DNA of 64,000 nucleotides from Rhizomucor pusillus (GCA_900175165.2 FWWN02000184.1:99154-163153), one strand, 5' to 3'; positions 1 through 14,616 are shown, counted from the first letter of the stretch. Notes: generated by a model from the letters alone, not told the origin. Made by a program: numbers and translations.

Positions 1-266
1 TCGACTTGTGAGCGAACGTCCTGATCGACGAGATCGGCGGCGAGTCGCGGAGGCGCTGATGTGGTTTTAGTAGGAGGAACGGCTGCGAGGAACGAGAACG
101 AATAATTAATTCCACGAGTTGCTATCGTTCTTCTTCTCACGTCAAAATTGTATACGGGTATACGAAGTGGGAATAGAACACTTGCGGCTTGCTGCTGAAG
201 GTCAGATTCAGCAACGGTGTCTGTTGTCGACTTCAGACCGTGCTTGCCCTCGTCTTCCGCAGTCAT
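1..266 (-). CDS. Unidentified protein, N-terminal fragment (runs off left edge)
   Basis: An open frame starts at the ATG at 266-264 and stays open for 88 codons to the left edge, so only the N-terminus is present. A TGA lies in frame directly before this ATG, which supports the start. The protein begins MTAEDEGKHGLKSTTD and continues with a mixed basic and hydroxylated sequence without a recognisable domain. Upstream on the same strand, 394-349 looks like a 46-nt 5'UTR intron, with a GTAAG donor, a CTAAC branch-like site and a CAG acceptor. The continuous frame and composition suggest a real gene, but the family is unknown and a long exon cannot be told from a partly retained intron here. Confidence 0.4.
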   Translation of the reverse strand, partial: MTAEDEGKHGLKSTTDTVAESDLQQQAASVLFPLRIPVYNFDVRRRTIATRGINYSFSFLAAVPPTKTTSAPPRLAADLVDQDVRSQV

Positions 267-855
267 TCAAGTCTTCCTTCTTGTTGCTCCAGTTGTTGTC
301 TCAAAGAGGAGCCGACTCGGTGTTGCTATCCAAGATTCTAAGCTGAAGCTGATTGAGAAAACAAGATCGAGTTAGCAAGCAAGGAACATCTTACGTGACC
401 CGTCTCCTTCTCCTCTGGGGAGTTCCACGGGTCCGTGCAGGCTTCCTATTTCAGATGACGTACCACCAGGCGACGTTTCCTCTCCAGGATCTTTGATTAT
501 CGGCAACGTGAATGGAAACAGTACGTGTGAAAACAGGTGGTTATATTTTAGAACACGGCAACAACGAAAACACTACTAGTCCGAGAAGGAGAAGGAATTC
601 CTGCACAAGTCAGTTATCGTGACAGCTACGCACTGCTCTCTTCTGAGCACGTCACTTGGTCAAACACACTACTGTCAGAGACACACGAAATGTTGCTTTG
701 GATCCAAAGTAACTTTGTATTCACTAAAAAGAAATAAAAGGAAGAAACGCTAAAGCTATATACAGAATGCTGTAAACGGTCGCGGTACAGCAGCGTTGCT
801 GAATGTTGTAAGCGAGGAAACGAATTGGGATGTTTTTGAATAGGGAAAAAGGCGC

Positions 856-2154
<1,299 letters not shown>

Positions 2155-4480
2155 ACAACCCAGCCCACCTTATCTTCTCTTTCTTTCTCGCCTTTGCATT
2201 ACCATACACTTTCAGCATTAACTGCGCACAGCAAAACGTGACAAGTTGACAACATCATCTTTTCCTTCGCTTGGGTTTGTTCAATCGGTGCCGAAAATGA
2301 TTGTACAGTTTCGTTTTATCCTCTACCATCTCCTCTTACTCTCACCTCCAACAACAGTTCGTTTTGACTGCGCTGCAACCTCTTCTTTCTTGTGTATGTA
2401 ATCACCATCCCTTATTTCCTTTAAAAATAAATCTTTCATTAGTTATAATACATATATGACTCTGTTCAAATTGATGTTGAATGGACTGTGTATGAGTGTT
2501 GATGTAAACATTATTTTGGCATATATGTGCGGTGCATATGTGAATCTGTCAAGACATTGTCTTTAAGAAATAGTAACGTACTACAAATACCTTATCAATC
2601 TCAAGCAAATAAACACTTTGTTTGCAACGCCAACATAAAGTCATGATAATCTGATGCTGTGAAGGTTGCTTATTCTGAGGAACCATATCATTTGTTATTT
2701 ACTTGTAATAGACATTTCAATTGATTTATTAATGTGACTAATGGCTGTAATTGATATGGACTTTGCGAAAAATACAAGTGCTGCACCGTTGCAAGGGGAA
2801 GACGGCTGTCGATGGTCGCGGCAACTGCGCCGTTGCTGTAGAAACGCCGCGGTTGTCAGGGAAACGCCAACGCGAAAAAAGAAATAAATTCCCTGTTCTT
2901 CTTCTTCCGCGCTGCGCATTTCTCACGAATATTTCTGATGCGCGTGGCGTCTGCAGAAAAAAAAAGGGAGATGAAAAATTACGGTACGTAGGCACTCCGA
3001 TTTTTCAAACGCGCACCGCGCTGGAGTAAGCAAGGAAAGTAAAAGGAATGCGACGTGTAAGAAGAACCCAAAAGAAAAAAATTCAGGGCGACGACGATCA
3101 CGTTGCACAAGACATGAAAACAATGGCCTTCTTTTTTTGGGCATCCGCGACGGGAATTATTGGCACCGCATTGGGATGCCAAACCCTAACCATGCCCTCA
3201 GCTGCCAGACAATGACTGAACCACACTGTACGTAACGGAAATAACTTATATGTAGAATACTTGTCGTTTGAAAAGAGAAATGAATGTTTTCGTGACAATT
3301 ATCTTTATGTTTTCTGCTTGGATCACTAAACAGCTAAATGATCTACTAACGCTGCTACTGACTGCAATTGCAAGTGATAGAAGTGTAGCGTTAACAAAGT
3401 TAATAAGTGATATGCTAATATCCAAAGCTAAACCAATCTAATGTAAAATTTGCTGCCATTATTTATTTGATCCTGCTGCCAGACCGATCGGAAGTCATTC
3501 GGCGACTATCAAGTTCAATCATAACAGTAGCCAAATATACTTAGCAACCGAAAAGTATTGCCGTAAAGCTTCGATGTATTCGACAGATAAATGTGTTCTA
3601 TCCTTCAAAGTCATTACACGCTCGCTTAGGACTTTTCTTCATTTTTTAGTTTGAAGTTCACTGTATAAGCTCGCATATACGATGATTTAGTTAAAGAATT
3701 TAGCTTGACGCCAAGAACATTAAACAAAAGCTCTGCAGCTAGCATGAAATAGCTGGCAACGATGTTGTCAAATATGCCTGGCTTATTGATCGCTATGGCT
3801 GGTCGAATATGGAAGATGGAATGGATGCAGTTCATCAATCACTAAGTACTCTTATAGGCCAAGCACATTTCAAAATAGATTGAAATGCCATATTATGAGA
3901 TGAGAACATGTTTTCGTTTACAGATCGGTGTAAGTGCATACGAGAAACGATTGTTCAAACACAAGGTTTACAGACCATTTTCGGGTAGCTATTAGTGTGT
4001 GTTGGTTTTGAGCAGAGTAATTGCCACATCGTGATTTTGTGGGAACTGTCTATTATTCTACTTGGAGTCCTCAACAACCATGATTACCTTGACATGTTTG
4101 GAACAAATAAAACGATAGATGTAAGTAGCAACGTTGAATATGAAAAGATGTCATTTTCTGTTATAGATCGTACAATTTTCTTACTTTCACTTGACTATCT
4201 CTAAGTTTAAATTCTACATTCAGCTACATCCAACTCCTCGTCGCAGTAGCTGTTACCGGAGCTATTCATTAAAATATGCTTAGACATTGCAGTTGTTGTA
4301 AATTTTCTACTACCACCATCGGCCGTACGTAATTTTCACAGCGTGGCAATAAATTGTTAAAAACCGTGATGGTTTTCTTCTTAATTTCTGTTACTAGGTC
4401 ATCCTGACCAACTGACATGCAATAATTGTAGGTTATTCATCGTGGAGATAGGCAGTTCTTTTTTACAGCGTCAGTTGCTG
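2155..4480. other. Long non-coding stretch after H3
   Basis: After the H3 3' UTR (AATAAA near 2427) I see no supported gene. Open frames here are short, lack family motifs and do not splice together convincingly. A segment at about 3995-4110 on the plus strand ends in a good GTAAGT donor and could be an isolated exon relic. The region is AT-rich and looks intergenic. Confidence 0.4.
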
Positions 4481-4489
4481 AAATGAATA

Positions 4490-5075
4490 TTGGGAAAATT
4501 TCAGTTCAAGAGACAAAACTTTGTATTTCTGGCAGTCAATTATGGTTATTTCAAGAAACATTCATCCCAACTGCTTACAAATGATAAAGTCGTAGTTAGG
4601 TTCTTAGACAGCACCAGATCTTTTCGCATTCTAAATGAATCCTCGCAAAAAGTTTCCAAAGTACTTACTGAATGTCATATGCAACATCGAGCAAGCTCAG
4701 CAGGAAAGCTATTATGACTTTATACGAAATCTTTTACCATACATGGACATACAACATCATGATCTTATCATGGACAGTGTAGAACAGTTGCAGCAAGTAC
4801 TTGGACGTATGTTTTTGTTATCAATGATCATATTGAGCAGTGAATCTAGAGAAAAACTCTACAACTGTAAACTTTTTGAATGAGCTTTAAGGACTGATGG
4901 CGGTGTCATCTTCTTCTATCACCCACAGCAACCTTCAAGACGGAGAAGCTTGATCGCAAATAGGAAAGTAGCAGTGCGCTGCACCGTCGAAAGGTTTGAT
5001 AAAGACAGAAGTCGGTGGTCAACTGTGAAGTTCTGCACAAGTGATCACGTTCGGCCACCAAATCATGGTGTGTAA
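4490..5075 (+). CDS. Possible unidentified gene or gene relic (exon-like segments)
   Basis: Two protein-like segments lie in one frame on the plus strand. Positions 4635-4880 are Gln/Tyr-rich and helical in composition (NIEQAQQESYYDFIRNLLPY). Positions 4884-5075 encode a basic stretch (RKVAVRCTVERFDKDRSRW) ending at TAA 5073-5075. Between them is one in-frame TGA; a GTATGT donor after 4808 and an AAG acceptor near 4892 could remove it, but that splice changes frame. I do not recognise a family. It may be a small species-specific gene, a transposon relic or chance. A CT dinucleotide repeat (about 5116-5133) follows. Confidence 0.2.
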
Positions 5076-5139
5076 GCATGGGACTATCGATCACATGCTG
5101 CCTTCCCAACGAACTTTCTCTCTCTCTCTCTCTAGTCAT

Positions 5140-5690
5140 GCGATTCTTGCCTGCTGAGAATGTAAGCTAGGCTGCCAGCAGCATCAGTGTATTGAGAACA
5201 AACGCAATGCAGACGTGCTACAATGAACATCCATCTTTATTTCTACTTTCTGAGTAACTGGACTCAATGCCGGGGTACAGTTGCCCGTTGCCTGGACACA
5301 AACCATTTTATAGATTGAGTTATTTGGCTACTGGTGGCGAGATTGTTGGAGCCACTACAAAGTATAACGAAAATCTTGTTTGAAGTCTACCAGCACAGAT
5401 CGCTTTTCTTTATTTCCTGTCCTGCAACAATCTTGTACGTACACATCTAGTTTGGCATCACCGTGAGGGGGATGTTATCTAAACAACAATAGCAAAACTT
5501 TCACAAAAACAAGTAAAAGTTACTTTTGATAGAATTCATTGAATGAGGACTGAATTTATTATGGCGGTAGGTATATATACACAGCAGCAGGAGGCATTAG
5601 TAAGCCTGTTCGTGAAAACAAATAGAAAAGAAAAACGGGTGGTGGTGTTTTCTGTACACGACGATGAGGAAAGGTGTGTGTGCGTTTGTT
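5140..5690. other. Intergenic, 3' flank of H2A
   Basis: This 550-bp region lies downstream of histone H2A on its strand. It contains no supported gene. The H2A 3' UTR and terminator should be in its right part. Confidence 0.4.
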
Positions 5691-6086
5691 TTAGAGTTCC
5701 TGGGAAGCACCAGCCTTCTTGGACTTGGTAGGCAACAAGCTGGCGTGGATGTTGGGCAAGACACCACCTTGAGCAATAGTAACGTGGCCGAGGAGCTTGT
5801 TCAATTCTTCATCGTTGCGGATGGCCAACTGCAAGTGACGGGGGATGATACGAGACTTCTTGTTGTCGCGGGCGGCGTTGCCAGCCAATTCGAGAATTTC
5901 AGCAGTCAAGTATTCGAGGACGGCAGCCAAGTAGACGGGTGCACCAGCACCGACACGTTGAGCATAGTTGCCACGGCGCAAGAGACGGTGGATACGACCG
6001 ACGGGGAATTGCAAACCGGCCTTAGAAGAACGGGTTTGGGACTTGGAACCAGCAGCGGATTTGCCTCCAGATTTGCCTCCAGACAT
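5691..6086 (-). CDS. Histone H2A
   Basis: A single intronless exon encodes a 131-residue H2A. I chose the ATG at 6086 because the protein then begins [20 protein letters not shown], matching fungal H2A; a longer upstream frame to about 6143 adds unrelated sequence. The histone fold is intact ([20 protein letters not shown] and the acidic patch [10 protein letters not shown]). The C-terminus ends SQEL, the SQE phosphorylation motif, so this canonical H2A also serves the H2A.X DNA-damage role, as is normal in fungi. It is divergent from H2B, with a minus-strand TATA element at about 6166-6174. Confidence 0.97.
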   Translation of the reverse strand: MSGGKSGGKSAAGSKSQTRSSKAGLQFPVGRIHRLLRRGNYAQRVGAGAPVYLAAVLEYLTAEILELAGNAARDNKKSRIIPRHLQLAIRNDEELNKLLGHVTIAQGGVLPNIHASLLPTKSKKAGASQEL

Positions 6087-6504
6087 GTTGATGATAATAT
6101 GAACTTGATATACGGGTAAGAAAAAAAGTGATGTGAGATCCAAAGACAGACAAGGAAGCTTGCCCTATTTATACTCCAACCCCCGTCCCTCCCCATGCAT
6201 TCAATCCCCGATCCCACCAGGTGAAAAACTTTCAAAAAAACTTTTTGCATAAAAAAAATTTTTTTATGTGAGAAATCATATTGTTACGCGCTATTTCGAA
6301 CGTAATTCGCGTTTATTGCGCGTTGTCATGTCAAATTGCCAGTGAAGTACGGATGTGCACGTAGAGGGTGGGCGCGTGATTTACAGATAGACCCACGCGA
6401 AATTCAAGGGCCGATGACCACGCGGGCTTGAGTATAAAAGGGGACCCCCCGACGGGTTGTGTCTGGTCATTTTTCCCTGAAACCAACAAAGTTATACATC
6501 AGAA
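6087..6504. promoter_or_regulatory. Divergent H2A/H2B promoter region
   Basis: These 418 bp separate the two start codons. TATA elements face each gene: GTATAAATA on the minus strand near 6166-6174, and GTATAAAAG at about 6432-6440. A run of A/T (about 6235-6267) lies near the middle and may be a nucleosome-free tract. A shared promoter would balance the H2A and H2B dimer partners. Confidence 0.7.
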
Positions 6505-6885
6505 ATGGCTCCCAAGACTGACGCTAAGGCTACCGGCGGCAAGGCCCCTGCCAAGACCACTGAGAAGATCAAGTCCTCTGGCGACAAGAAGAAGAGAATC
6601 AACCGCAAGGAAACCTACTCCACCTACATCTACCGTGTCTTGAAGCAGGTCCACCCTGATACTGGTATCTCCAACAAGGCTATGTCCATCTTGAACTCTT
6701 TCGTCAACGACATCTTTGAGCGCATCGCCTCCGAGGCCTCCAAGTTGGCTGCTTACAACAAGCGTTCCACCATCTCTTCCCGCGAAATCCAAACCGCCGT
6801 CCGTCTTATCTTGCCCGGTGAATTGGCCAAGCACGCCGTCTCTGAAGGCACCAAGGCTGTCACCAAGTACACCAGCTCCAAATAA
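6505..6885 (+). CDS. Histone H2B
   Basis: A single intronless exon encodes a 126-residue H2B. The N-terminal tail is Lys/Ala-rich ([20 protein letters not shown]), the histone fold contains [20 protein letters not shown], and the C-terminus [12 protein letters not shown] carries the conserved ubiquitylated lysine in the AVTKY context. It forms the H2A-H2B dimer with the product of its divergent neighbour. An AATAAA signal near 7069 follows the gene. Confidence 0.97.
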   Translation: MAPKTDAKATGGKAPAKTTEKIKSSGDKKKRINRKETYSTYIYRVLKQVHPDTGISNKAMSILNSFVNDIFERIASEASKLAAYNKRSTISSREIQTAVRLILPGELAKHAVSEGTKAVTKYTSSK

Positions 6886-7351
6886 GCGCGCTTGATGTTA
6901 CCTTTCTAAACCGATTACCTGCATGTCAATATCGCCACCTCGAGATCTCTTTTGTTTATCGCATAATGACACCCGTATTATCTTCCCTTCAACTATTCTT
7001 TTGTTTTCTTTGTACAGAATCTTTTTCCCATATCTTCGTTTCTTTTCACTCCTCTTTTGCTCAGAGGCAAATAAAAGTGTAAAAAGATTGCCATTGTAAT
7101 CTTCCTTTTGAGTCTTCTCATTGTTGTCTATCTATTGTATTTGAAACCATCATTTCAAACGGATGTCTGTATCTTACTGTAACTCTTCAGATTTCACCAC
7201 CAATTTTCATATAACTCCTGACTATTCGTTTCGAACTGATTCCCACTTCTGTCCCTCATTCACATACTCCAACATGTTCCGCAAAATGCGGTATGCAACA
7301 AAAGTAGCCACAACCTCTTTTTATTGTTTTGTTTCATAAGAATGCAGCAGC
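6886..7351. other. Convergent 3' flanks of H2B and uL15
   Basis: This holds the 3' UTRs of H2B (plus) and the ribosomal protein gene (minus). The sequence is pyrimidine-rich with an AATAAA at about 7069. No gene is seen. Confidence 0.5.
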
Positions 7352-8023
7352 TTAAGCAGTAAGCTCGACGACTAATGAAAGGATTCCCTGATTAGCCAAA
7401 GTACCAGCATTGCTTCTTCAACTTTAAAAGCTTACCACCACCGGCAGCCTTGATCTTCTCTTCGGCGACCTTGGAGACGTAGCGGGTGCGGACAATAACG
7501 GGCTGGGTGATCTTGCCCTTACCGAGGACCTTGGCGTAACCCTATACGGAGTGTCGAATTAGAATCCCCCATTCCACCAAAGATCCACGTTCGAATAATT
7601 TTGGTTGCTCGGTAATTTACCTTGGACAAGGTATCAATGACAGGGACCTTTTCGGTGTTCTTGTACTTTTCGCGGACGCCCTCGGCGGCCAAGGACCAAA
7701 TGTTGTCAAGGTTGACAACGGGGGCCCAGTATTGGTTGCGCTTCAAGTGGAAGTGGCGCATACCGACCTTACCAAAGTAACCAGGGTGGTACTTGTCCAT
7801 GTTGGTACGGTGGTGGTGCTGACCACCAGCAAGACCGCGACCACCAGGATGCTTTCTATGCTTGCCAATGCGACCATGACCGGCGGAGACGTGGCCTCTC
7901 TTCTTGCGGTTGTGGTGGAGACGGGTAGGCTATGAACGCAGAAAAATCCAGAGTCAATCATCCATCCATCTTATCTATCCGTCGAACTCGCTGCATCATC
8001 CATTGCTGATTGCATCGTACCAT
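7352..8023 (-). CDS. 60S ribosomal protein L27a/L28 (uL15)
   Basis: Four exons encode a 145-residue uL15 protein of the large ribosomal subunit. The sequence [20 protein letters not shown], then [17 protein letters not shown], is diagnostic. Exon 1 is only the ATG (8023-8021), followed by a 91-nt intron with a GTACGA donor. Exon 2 is 7929-7621, exon 3 is 7541-7436 and exon 4 is 7371-7352. The last intron must be removed to give the usual ending AGGVVELTA; reading through it would give an unrelated tail. The start exon is inferred from position and splice signals; the rest is firm. The start faces the macro-domain gene across about 430 bp. Confidence 0.93.
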
Positions 8024-8454
8024 GGCGTATTATTCCCGTATGGGTGGATGGAGGGAGGGAAATCTGTTTGCCTTGTCCAAAAGCATTTTGGACAGCCAGC
8101 CTGAGCAGTCGGACTTGCAAATTTCCGCTTTTGGAATGACAGGCCCTCCCTTCGCATTTTGGGCATCATTGCACTGCTTTGAGTGATACGAGGCCTCTTT
8201 AGAGTTTGGACCTTATGCCAAAGTCCTCGCGTAAACTCTGCAAAACTTGCTCTTAAATAATTTGATACTTGTGCTTAAATATTACTCAAATAATAAATAG
8301 AGTTTTCTACACAGTGATGGATTCATTTGCCGTCTGTGAGCAGCGCCGCTTTGTGTATTAGAATATACCCTTACTGTTTGTTTCGTTTTCCCGACAAAGC
8401 GAAAAATCCCGAACCATCAAACGTCATCCACGTCTTTCCTTTGATTTCCCCACC
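8024..8454. promoter_or_regulatory. Divergent promoter region, uL15 / macro-domain gene
   Basis: These 431 bp lie between divergent start codons. I see no clear TATA box. The region should hold both promoters and 5' UTRs. Confidence 0.4.
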
Positions 8455-9545
8455 ATGTCCTCCATCAATAATCTGGGCCAGGAAGCTCTCAAAAAGCTGT
8501 CTTTCAAAGTAGCGTTAAGGTGAACTATGATAACCGAAAGAAACCAAAGGAATACATTACTCAAATGTGATTGAAAACAGCACGCAGGACATTACCAAAC
8601 TTAAAGTAGACGCTATTGGCAAGTCCATCGGTTCGCATTTGTGGCTGCATATATGCAACTGACCAATTTTTGCATAAATGTACAATAGTCAATGCGGCCA
8701 ACAATAGTCTTCTCGGAGGAGGAGGAGGTATCTATTCCCATCTTACAACTAAAAGGGACAACCGACTAATGCCTAAACCTATTCAGTGGACGGTGCAATT
8801 CACAGGCATGTCATTCTTCGCACGCTGTAGGGAGACGCGTTGAATCTCAATTTACAGTGACCACCTTTTAGGGCTGCCGGACCTCACTTGCTGGAAGAAT
8901 GCAGGACTTTACAATACTGCGCCGATGGAGACGCAAAGATCACCAAAGGTAAAGCGTTGGGTTCTTTTCTGAGGACCTGTCGGGGCTCACAGTTTTTCAT
9001 TTGCATAGGCTACAATTTGCCCGCTAAGCGTATGTCGTCGCTATAAAATTAGCCTTTTCCCTCAAGCGTTCTAAATACCACTCTCTACTAGATGTTATCC
9101 ACACCGTCGGCCCACAAAGTGAAAAGAAGGAAGTGCTTACCAGCTGCTACGAAAAGTCGCTCCAAATTCTAGTGGAGAATGGTCTACGAAGCATCGCGTT
9201 TCCTTGCATTGCTACTGGCGTGTACGGATACGATAAAGAACGCGCTGCAAACGTCGCATTAAGTACAGTAAGGAATTTTCTTGAGCGAAACGCACTTGCT
9301 AGCAAAGATCCGGTAAATACGAGCAAAAAGGCGTCCCCTATCTTTTCTGTGGACATTGTGCCTGTCTCTTACTTTATACGATAGATCGACAAGGTCATTT
9401 TCTGCCTCTTTAATGACAAGGACAAGAGGATCTATCAAGGTGAAAAAGGGGATTTGACAGTTTTGTGAAATAATGGCTAAGTATTATCCGCCAAACAGAG
9501 CTTTTGCCTAGGTACTTTCCCGGTGCAAAGACCGACTTGATATAG
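8455..9545 (+). CDS. Macro-domain protein (ADP-ribose / O-acetyl-ADP-ribose hydrolase type)
   Basis: Nine short exons encode a MacroD-type macro domain, an enzyme that removes or hydrolyses ADP-ribose derivatives. The ligand loop [13 protein letters not shown] is followed by [54 protein letters not shown] and [11 protein letters not shown]; the end is [14 protein letters not shown]. Exons: 8455 to about 8508-8514 (donor ambiguous), 8581-8618, 8689-8727, 8787-8805 (19 nt), 8872-8948, 9009-9029 (21 nt), 9092-9312, 9385-9439 and 9499-9545. Introns after 8618 and 8805 have GC donors (GCAAGT, GCATGT), forced by the conserved frame. The protein has a short N-terminus and no targeting signal that I can see. 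Confidence 0.88.
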
Positions 9546-9731
9546 AAAAAAGATGTCGCTAGATTGCAGACAAAGGTCCAATAGATTCAAAGGATTCATG
9601 TGGGTAACATTTGCCCTCGTTGGTTCCCAAAGTGTGAATCATCATCACTCAGAACCCCGCAGGAGGAATTACCGAAAAAATCCAACACATCAAAAAGTTT
9701 GTTTTGCGATCTTGTTGTTCCTCAAAATCAA

Positions 9732-10941
9732 ATGTTGCGCACTGTTGCCACTCGGCTCGTAAGTTATAGCTTCCTTTTCTTTGCGTATGCATTCTAGTGG
9801 CGTGGATGTCAAGAGACTCATTTGCTTTGGGATTGGATTAGTGTGCATCGCCTGTGAGGCACAGTGCTTTTTCCACACCTGCTGCTCGACGATTCCTCGC
9901 CAGCCGAAGCTCTGAGCCAAGCTCAGCGACGTCAGCCATTTCATTCAAAAAGCACTGGCGCCAGCGACGATTTGGACCCGTTCCAGCTGTGCCGGAGCCT
10001 TCCGTCGAAGAAGCTGTCAGCAATATCTTGTACAACACCCCGCCGCCGAGCAATGCCCCTGAGACTCGGCATATCCTCAACTGCCTCGTGCAAAACGAAC
10101 CTGGTGTTCTGAGCCGTGTATCGGGTATCTTGGCCGCTCGTGGATTCAACATTGAGTCGTTGGTCGTCGCAAACACTGAAGTGCCTGACTTGTCACGTAT
10201 GACGATTGTCTTTAACGGTCGTAACGTTGCCATTGAGCAGGCACGGAGGCAGCTAGAAGACTTGGTACGTGCTCTTAAGTTGTTGGACTAAGTAAAACGA
10301 AAGCTAACTGGATTTGTGGAATTTTCTTTTTTTCTTCCTTAGGTTCCTGTCTGGGCAGTGTTGGATTATACAAAGACAAAGCTGATTGAGCGAGAATTGC
10401 TACTTATCAAGGTCTCCATCCTTGGTCCTGAGCATTTACACGAGCAGTTGCCCACTGCCAAGCTTGACGATGAAGTAGAGTTCGAGGATGAGAACCTGAC
10501 CAACTACCCAGAGGTAAATATGCGAGAGCTGCCGTGTTTGTATATCTAAAATCTGATATCTCCATCAAGAGCGCCGAGGAATTATCAGGATCTGAAGCTT
10601 TGCGTGAAACCTTCTCGCATCTTCGAGCTTTGACCGAACTTGCTCGTCTCTTTGATGCTAAAGTTGTTGATGTATCTTCAGATTCCATCGTCATAGAATT
10701 GTCCGCTAAGCCAAGCCGCATTTCCTCATTCATGAAGCTATGCAAGCCATTCGGTATCTTGGAAGCATCCAGAACTGGTAATTAAGTCAGAATATGGATA
10801 TTATAAGCAGTGATGCTGACTTGTATTGCAGGTGTTATGGCCATGCCTAGATCTCCTGTGCATGATCATTATGAGGCTCAAACCGAGCACTCTTACGAGG
10901 AAAATGAAGCTGTCGATGCTACCATGCTTCCTCCTGGTTAA
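9732..10941 (+). CDS. ILV6: Acetolactate synthase, small (regulatory) subunit
   Basis: Five exons (9732-9758, 9842-10264, 10343-10513, 10570-10777, 10832-10941) encode the regulatory subunit that activates acetolactate synthase and confers valine feedback in branched-chain amino-acid synthesis. The first exon (MLRTVATRL) and the following Ser/Arg/Ala-rich stretch form a mitochondrial presequence. An ACT domain follows (HILNCLVQNEPGVLSRVSGI, then GFNIESLVV and SRMTIVF). The second half carries the conserved stretch from LTELARLFDAKVVDVSSDS to KPFGILEASRTG. An acidic tail ends MLPPG. The acceptor of exon 4 (CAAG) is weak but keeps the frame. Confidence 0.93.
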
Positions 10942-11186
10942 AATGTACTTTGTTGTTATTTTAACGCATGTATTGATATACGTCCAAATTTTGCAATCAT
11001 ACACACCTTTTTCTTATGTTCTCAACTATGGAAACGGATTTGTGCACATTTTGTTGTTTTGCATTGGACAAAAGTAATTGAATTTGCTGGTATCGATGAG
11101 TGCACATATCGATCATTATGCAAATAGCCGTGGGAGTAGGGAAGTGGGGAGCTTTATTCAAACATTGCGAAAATACAAGCTGCTTC

Positions 11187-12810
<1,624 letters not shown>

Positions 12811-13411
12811 TGCAAACTTTCGAGATTGTAAAAAGGTGAAAGACTTGCAACGAAAGGAAAGCTATCTGAAACTGTTGCTTGGCAGGAATTGCGCGGCGAC
12901 TCCAAGATCAGCAGACCACACAGCGTGATGTCATGAGTCAAATTGGGGGGACTACTCACCTTTTTTATCATTGGAACCAACAATGGCACTGAGCCGTGAA
13001 CTGAAGCACCAAACTTTTTTACTTGCATGCAATCTGTATATCCTTATATAAGTTGTCAGCTATTCAGTGCATTCTGACAACTTTCTACCGAAAAGATGTT
13101 ATCAAACTTAAGTTTACAAAGTTATTTCAGATATCAAACGGTTCAAAGAAGGCATGAAATTACCATTGTCAGGACAAAGAAGCCTAAGAGTGCTATCTGC
13201 TGTTTTGTCTTCATTCATTGCCAAAAGATAGCATCTCGCATAGCAATGCACATGAAAAAAGATACTTATATATATATGTATATACACTCTGCAGTGCTGT
13301 TCCTTTTGCTTGACAAAGTTACGACTTTGAAAACTTTTTTGACGTGCATCCACACCGTGACATAATGAAAGTACAAAGACAAGATGTTAAAAACAAGAAA
13401 GATTGTTGAAT
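12811..13411. other. Protease promoter and eL6 3' flank
   Basis: The right part of this 600-bp region holds the eL6 3' UTR. The left part holds the protease promoter, with a minus-strand TATA element (TTATATAAGG) near 13044. No gene is seen. Confidence 0.45.
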
Positions 13412-14075
13412 TTAGAACTTCATGTCGTGAGGGAACTGGCCCTTGCGCAAGCCAAAGGAGGAACCGAGATATTGGCGGAGGAAGGGAGTCTTGTTGACGA
13501 CTTCCAAGAGAGCCTTGTCAACAGCCTTCTGGTCAGCAACCTTGCTTTCGGGAAGAGCATTGTCCTTCTTTTCAGCACCCTCAAGGAACTTTTCGTCCTT
13601 CTTGACGGACTTCTTGGCAAAGTAGGCATCGTTGATCTTCTCATCCACCTAAATGTTCAGCAACATCTTAGATACATCTTTTCTCTTTCTGCAGATAATT
13701 CTCTCATCGCACCTTAACAGAAGAAATATCAATCTTGGTGGAGGTGGCAATAACATAGGCCTGGTTGACGCGACGCAGAGGCACACCGTTGATCTTGTAA
13801 GGACCAGTGACGAGCAGAAGACCGCTTTCGAGCTGCTTCAAGACAACGACACGCTTGCCCTTGTAGCGGCCAGCCAACAAAATAGCGACGGTGCCAGGAG
13901 TGATAGAGGCGCGAAGACGAGGAGTCTTGACGACCTTCTTCTGAGCAACCTTGCGAGGAGTGACATCCTCAGCAGGGTAGAAGCGAGAAGCCTTCTTTGC
14001 AGGAATCACGCGCTGGCCACCGTTCTTTTGGCCGCCGATTTGAACTGTCTTGTCGGATGCGGGTGCGAGCGGCAT
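13412..14075 (-). CDS. 60S ribosomal protein L6 (eL6)
   Basis: Two exons (14075-13713 and 13648-13412) encode a 199-residue eL6. Diagnostic stretches are [40 protein letters not shown] and [18 protein letters not shown], and the C-terminal half ends [14 protein letters not shown]. It is a eukaryote- and archaea-type large-subunit protein. The 64-nt intron has a GTGCGA donor and a TTTAG acceptor in phase 0. An additional 5' UTR intron is possible just upstream of the ATG but cannot be proved here. Confidence 0.94.
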
Positions 14076-14616
14076 GTTTACTACGATTGCAGAGTATTAA
14101 CATTTGTCCCATTTCAAGACGAATCCACAATTCTTTTCTCAAAGTGTAAAATTGAACGGAGGGAGATGGTTCTCTAGTTTACGATGGTCGTTCAGAAGCT
14201 GACTTGCTCACACAACATGTTCGATTGAACGGTTGTCGATCGCTCCAAACTGCTGCCGATCTCGCATCGCTGGCAAGTAATTCAAGAATCGAATTGTCGG
14301 CATGGCGTCGAAGGTACGTATGGTTCGTATGGTTCGATCCATCTCCACCCGTTCCCGCATCATCCATCCATCCATCGTGCCCATAGTCTCTGCATCCATC
14401 CCAATCTTTACGTTGCTCACCTTTGCGCGGAAAAAGAGGACTATATACGATATGCACCTTGCCATCTTTACCAATGCAGCGTGCACGAGCCGACACTGGC
14501 GGAGAATGTTGCTGGCAGGAATTCCCATCCCACGGCTTAATTTCATCCCTGAATCTTTGACAGATATTCTTCATTTGCTGTAGATAACAGGAGTAGTACA
14601 CAAAACTTTACTGTTT
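14076..14616. other. Intergenic between eL6 and F-box/WD40 gene
   Basis: This holds the eL6 promoter side and the 3' flank of the F-box/WD40 gene. Open frames exist on both strands but none shows family motifs. A partial B-box-like string (GGTTCGATCC near 14330) lacks a foldable tRNA around it. Confidence 0.4.

Noticed and set aside
6087..6143. N-terminal extension of H2A
   Set aside because: The extra residues are unlike any histone tail and lie in the promoter/5' UTR. The downstream ATG gives the conserved start.
6499..6834. Minus-strand frame over histone H2B
   Set aside because: Shadow of the codon-biased H2B gene, as also seen opposite H3 and H2A.
7404..7436. Read-through end of uL15 ([13 protein letters not shown])
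   Set aside because: The GTAAGC donor and TTAG acceptor give the conserved ending VVELTA, so this is intron sequence.
14302..14345. B-box-like GGTTCGATCC suggesting a tRNA gene
   Set aside because: No acceptor stem, anticodon arm or A-box could be paired around it. A genome-scale tRNA scan would decide.
14380..14600. Minus-strand string resembling the uS14 zinc ribbon (NICQRFRDE)
   Set aside because: Only about nine residues match, the paired cysteines are missing and no start or flanks support a ribosomal gene.
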